Below, in pieces: positions 5,325 to 6,439 of a stretch of DNA of 6,439 nt. Below the pieces are notes generated by a model. It made no database searches and had not been told where the DNA came from. It was given only the letters and a program-made list of their open reading frames with translations. A program made the position numbers and the translations under genes. The first letter of the stretch is position 1. Each line of letters begins with the position of its first letter. The stretch lies in the NCBI GenBank assembly GCA_019247255.1, contig JAFAPJ010000412.1, positions 1-6,439 on the forward strand, written 5' to 3'. Source of the DNA: Methylobacteriaceae bacterium (GTDB lineage Bacteria > Pseudomonadota > Alphaproteobacteria > Rhizobiales > Beijerinckiaceae).

Positions 5325-6160
5325 GCGCCTGCCTCCTCCGGGGGGTCCTCGATGAGCCGCTCGATGTCGATCACGTAGCGCTGGTAGCGCGCGTCGAGCA
5401 GAAGCTCGTCGCGATGGCGCGGGCGCGGCAGGTCGACCGGGACGATCTCCTTGATGCGTCCCGGCTGCCGGCTCATCACGACGATCCGATCCGAGAGGTA
5501 CACGGCCTCGTCAACGGCGTGCGTGACGAAGAGCACCGTCTTCCGGTCGCGTTCCCAGAGCGCGAGGAGATCGTTCTGCAGCTTGAGCCGCGTGTGGGCG
5601 TCGAGCGCCCCGAAGGGCTCGTCCATGAGGAGGATCGCGGGGTCGTAGGCGAGCGTGCGGGCGATCGCGACCCGCTGCTTCATGCCGCCCGAGAGCTCCT
5701 TCGGGTAGAAGGTCTCGTAGGCCGAGAGACCGACCCGGGCGAGGAGCCCGCGCGCTTTCGTCTCGGCGTCGGCCTTGGAGGCGCCTGCCTGGCGCGGGCC
5801 GTAAGCGACATTGCCGAGCACGGTTTTCCACGGGAACAGCGCGAATTCCTGGAAGACGGGGCCGCGGTCGGGCCCGGGCCCGGTGACCGGGCGCCCGCCG
5901 ACCGTTACGGCGCCGGTCGAGGGCGGGACGAAGCCGCCGACGATATAGAGGAGGGTCGATTTTCCGCAGCCCGATGGCCCGAGGATCGACACGAACTCGC
6001 CGTCCGCGACCGCGAGGTCGATCGGGGCGAGCGCGAGATGCGTGCCGCCCGTGCGACGCTGAAAAGTCTTCGTCACGCCCGCGATCTCGACCGCGGCCGG
6101 ACGTGGCGCGGTCGACTGTTCCGGCGGGTGCGACGGGTCGATAAGTGCAGCCTGGGCCAT
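5321..6160 (-). CDS. ABC transporter ATP-binding protein, NrtD/SsuB/TauB type
   Basis: Cytoplasmic ATPase driving the importer formed with the two downstream permeases. Counted from the ATG at 6160 (279 residues), it has Walker A GPSGCGKST at about 61-69, the Q-loop Gln at about 104 (PVFQEFALFPWKTV), signature LSGGMKQR at 156-163, Walker B AILLMDEP at 175-182, D-loop ALD at 185-187 and the switch His in VTHAVDEA at about 214. All catalytic motifs are intact. The FQEFALFPWKTV and THAVDEAVYLSDR stretches place it in the nitrate/sulfonate/taurine subfamily. An in-frame GTG at 6178 would add six residues but lacks a ribosome site, whereas TGAGG precedes the ATG by 5 nt. It starts 39 bp after the RidA-like gene and overlaps the first permease by 4 nt. 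It is not the ssuB of the sulfonate operon, which should lie beyond position 1. Confidence 0.94.
   Translation of the reverse strand: MAQAALIDPSHPPEQSTAPRPAAVEIAGVTKTFQRRTGGTHLALAPIDLAVADGEFVSILGPSGCGKSTLLYIVGGFVPPSTGAVTVGGRPVTGPGPDRGPVFQEFALFPWKTVLGNVAYGPRQAGASKADAETKARGLLARVGLSAYETFYPKELSGGMKQRVAIARTLAYDPAILLMDEPFGALDAHTRLKLQNDLLALWERDRKTVLFVTHAVDEAVYLSDRIVVMSRQPGRIKEIVPVDLPRPRHRDELLLDARYQRYVIDIERLIEDPPEEAGA
5332..5339 (-). promoter_or_regulatory. ribosome binding site of the first permease
   Basis: On the minus strand GGAGGAGG lies 7 nt before the GTG at 5324, inside the last codons of the ATPase gene (Pro-Glu-Glu-Ala). It confirms the GTG start and shows that the 4-nt overlap comes with its own strong initiation signal. 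Confidence 0.7.
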
Positions 6161-6199
6161 CGCGGCCTCAGCTCGCACGGAGCATGCCGCGCAGCCTCG

Positions 6200-6439
6200 T
6201 CACGGCAAAACCGCCGTCGCCTCGATCTCGAGGCGCGCCTTCGGCTCGACGAGGCGGGTCACGCCGACGAGCGCCATCGCCGGATAATGCTCGCCGAGGA
6301 TCTCGCGATAGGCGCGGCCGAGGGGCCGCAGGTTCGCGAGGTATTCCTCGACGTCCACCACGTACCAGGTCATCCGCACGAGATGGTGCGGCTCGCCGTC
6401 CGCCTCCGCCAGGATCGAGCGGATGTTGAGGAAGATCTG
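6200..6439 (-). CDS. RidA/YjgF/UK114-family protein lacking the catalytic Arg (5' end cut off)
   Basis: C-terminal 79 residues of a Rid-family protein (full length usually about 125-135), in frame from the window edge to a TGA at 6200-6202. The family pattern is clear: MTWYVVDVEEYLANL in place of E. coli RidA MTVFVKDLNDFA, then HYPAMALVGVTRLV and the closing EIEATAVLP, close to the usual IEIEAIAV. True RidA enzymes, which hydrolyse reactive enamines such as 2-aminoacrylate, have an essential Arg in the PARS motif near residue 105. Here the same place reads PAM (Met codon at 6275-6277), so enamine deaminase activity is unlikely by this criterion. This resembles Rid subgroups found in catabolic operons, whose activities are poorly known. 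It lies 39 bp before the ABC ATPase and very probably shares its transcript. Family call high, role unknown. Confidence 0.88.
   Translation of the reverse strand, partial: QIFLNIRSILAEADGEPHHLVRMTWYVVDVEEYLANLRPLGRAYREILGEHYPAMALVGVTRLVEPKARLEIEATAVLP

Noticed and set aside
5321..6160. Reading the ABC ATPase as the ssuB of the sulfonate operon
   Set aside because: It is tightly joined to its own two permeases and separated from ssuADC by two small genes and a control region; ssuB is expected after ssuC beyond the window.

Overview
The window is a GC-rich (roughly two-thirds G+C), densely packed bacterial segment in which every convincing gene lies on the minus strand. The codon bias, the GTG starts with 4-nt gene overlaps, the Tat-like signal on the sulfonate-binding protein and the weak promoter-like elements suggest an alphaproteobacterium, perhaps a Methylobacterium-like or other Hyphomicrobiales organism. 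That taxonomic guess is an inference from composition and style, because no rRNA or marker gene is present.

In transcription order (right to left) there are three blocks. Block 1 (6439 to 3760) is the end of an operon: the C-terminal part of a RidA/YjgF-family protein, then an NrtD/SsuB/TauB-type ABC ATPase and two different but related NrtB/SsuC/TauC-type permeases. The ATPase and both permeases are joined by 4-nt GTGA overlaps. The RidA-family protein has Met where the catalytic Arg of true RidA enamine deaminases sits. No substrate-binding protein is in view, so the substrate is unknown.

Block 2 (3644 to 3155) holds two small genes: a 59-residue single-span membrane protein and a 74-residue lipoprotein with an LGGC lipobox. 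I assign a function to neither.

Block 3 (3154 to 1) is a classical alkanesulfonate-sulfur operon. A 344-bp leader region is followed by ssuA (periplasmic sulfonate-binding protein), ssuD (FMNH2-dependent alkanesulfonate monooxygenase) and ssuC (permease, cut by the window edge). ssuB (ATPase) is expected just beyond position 1. SsuA captures sulfonates, SsuC with SsuB imports them, and SsuD releases sulfite for cysteine synthesis. No NAD(P)H:FMN reductase (ssuE) is seen here.

The leader in front of ssuA carries the most unexplained structure: a two-part 36-nt dyad next to a candidate promoter, an 11-bp direct repeat spaced 41 bp apart, and a perfect 16-bp palindrome. I see no mobile element, CRISPR array, tRNA or rRNA, and no clear evidence for a new defence or biosynthetic system. 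The segment is mostly ordinary sulfur/nitrogen-type uptake metabolism, with a few regulatory and family-level oddities.
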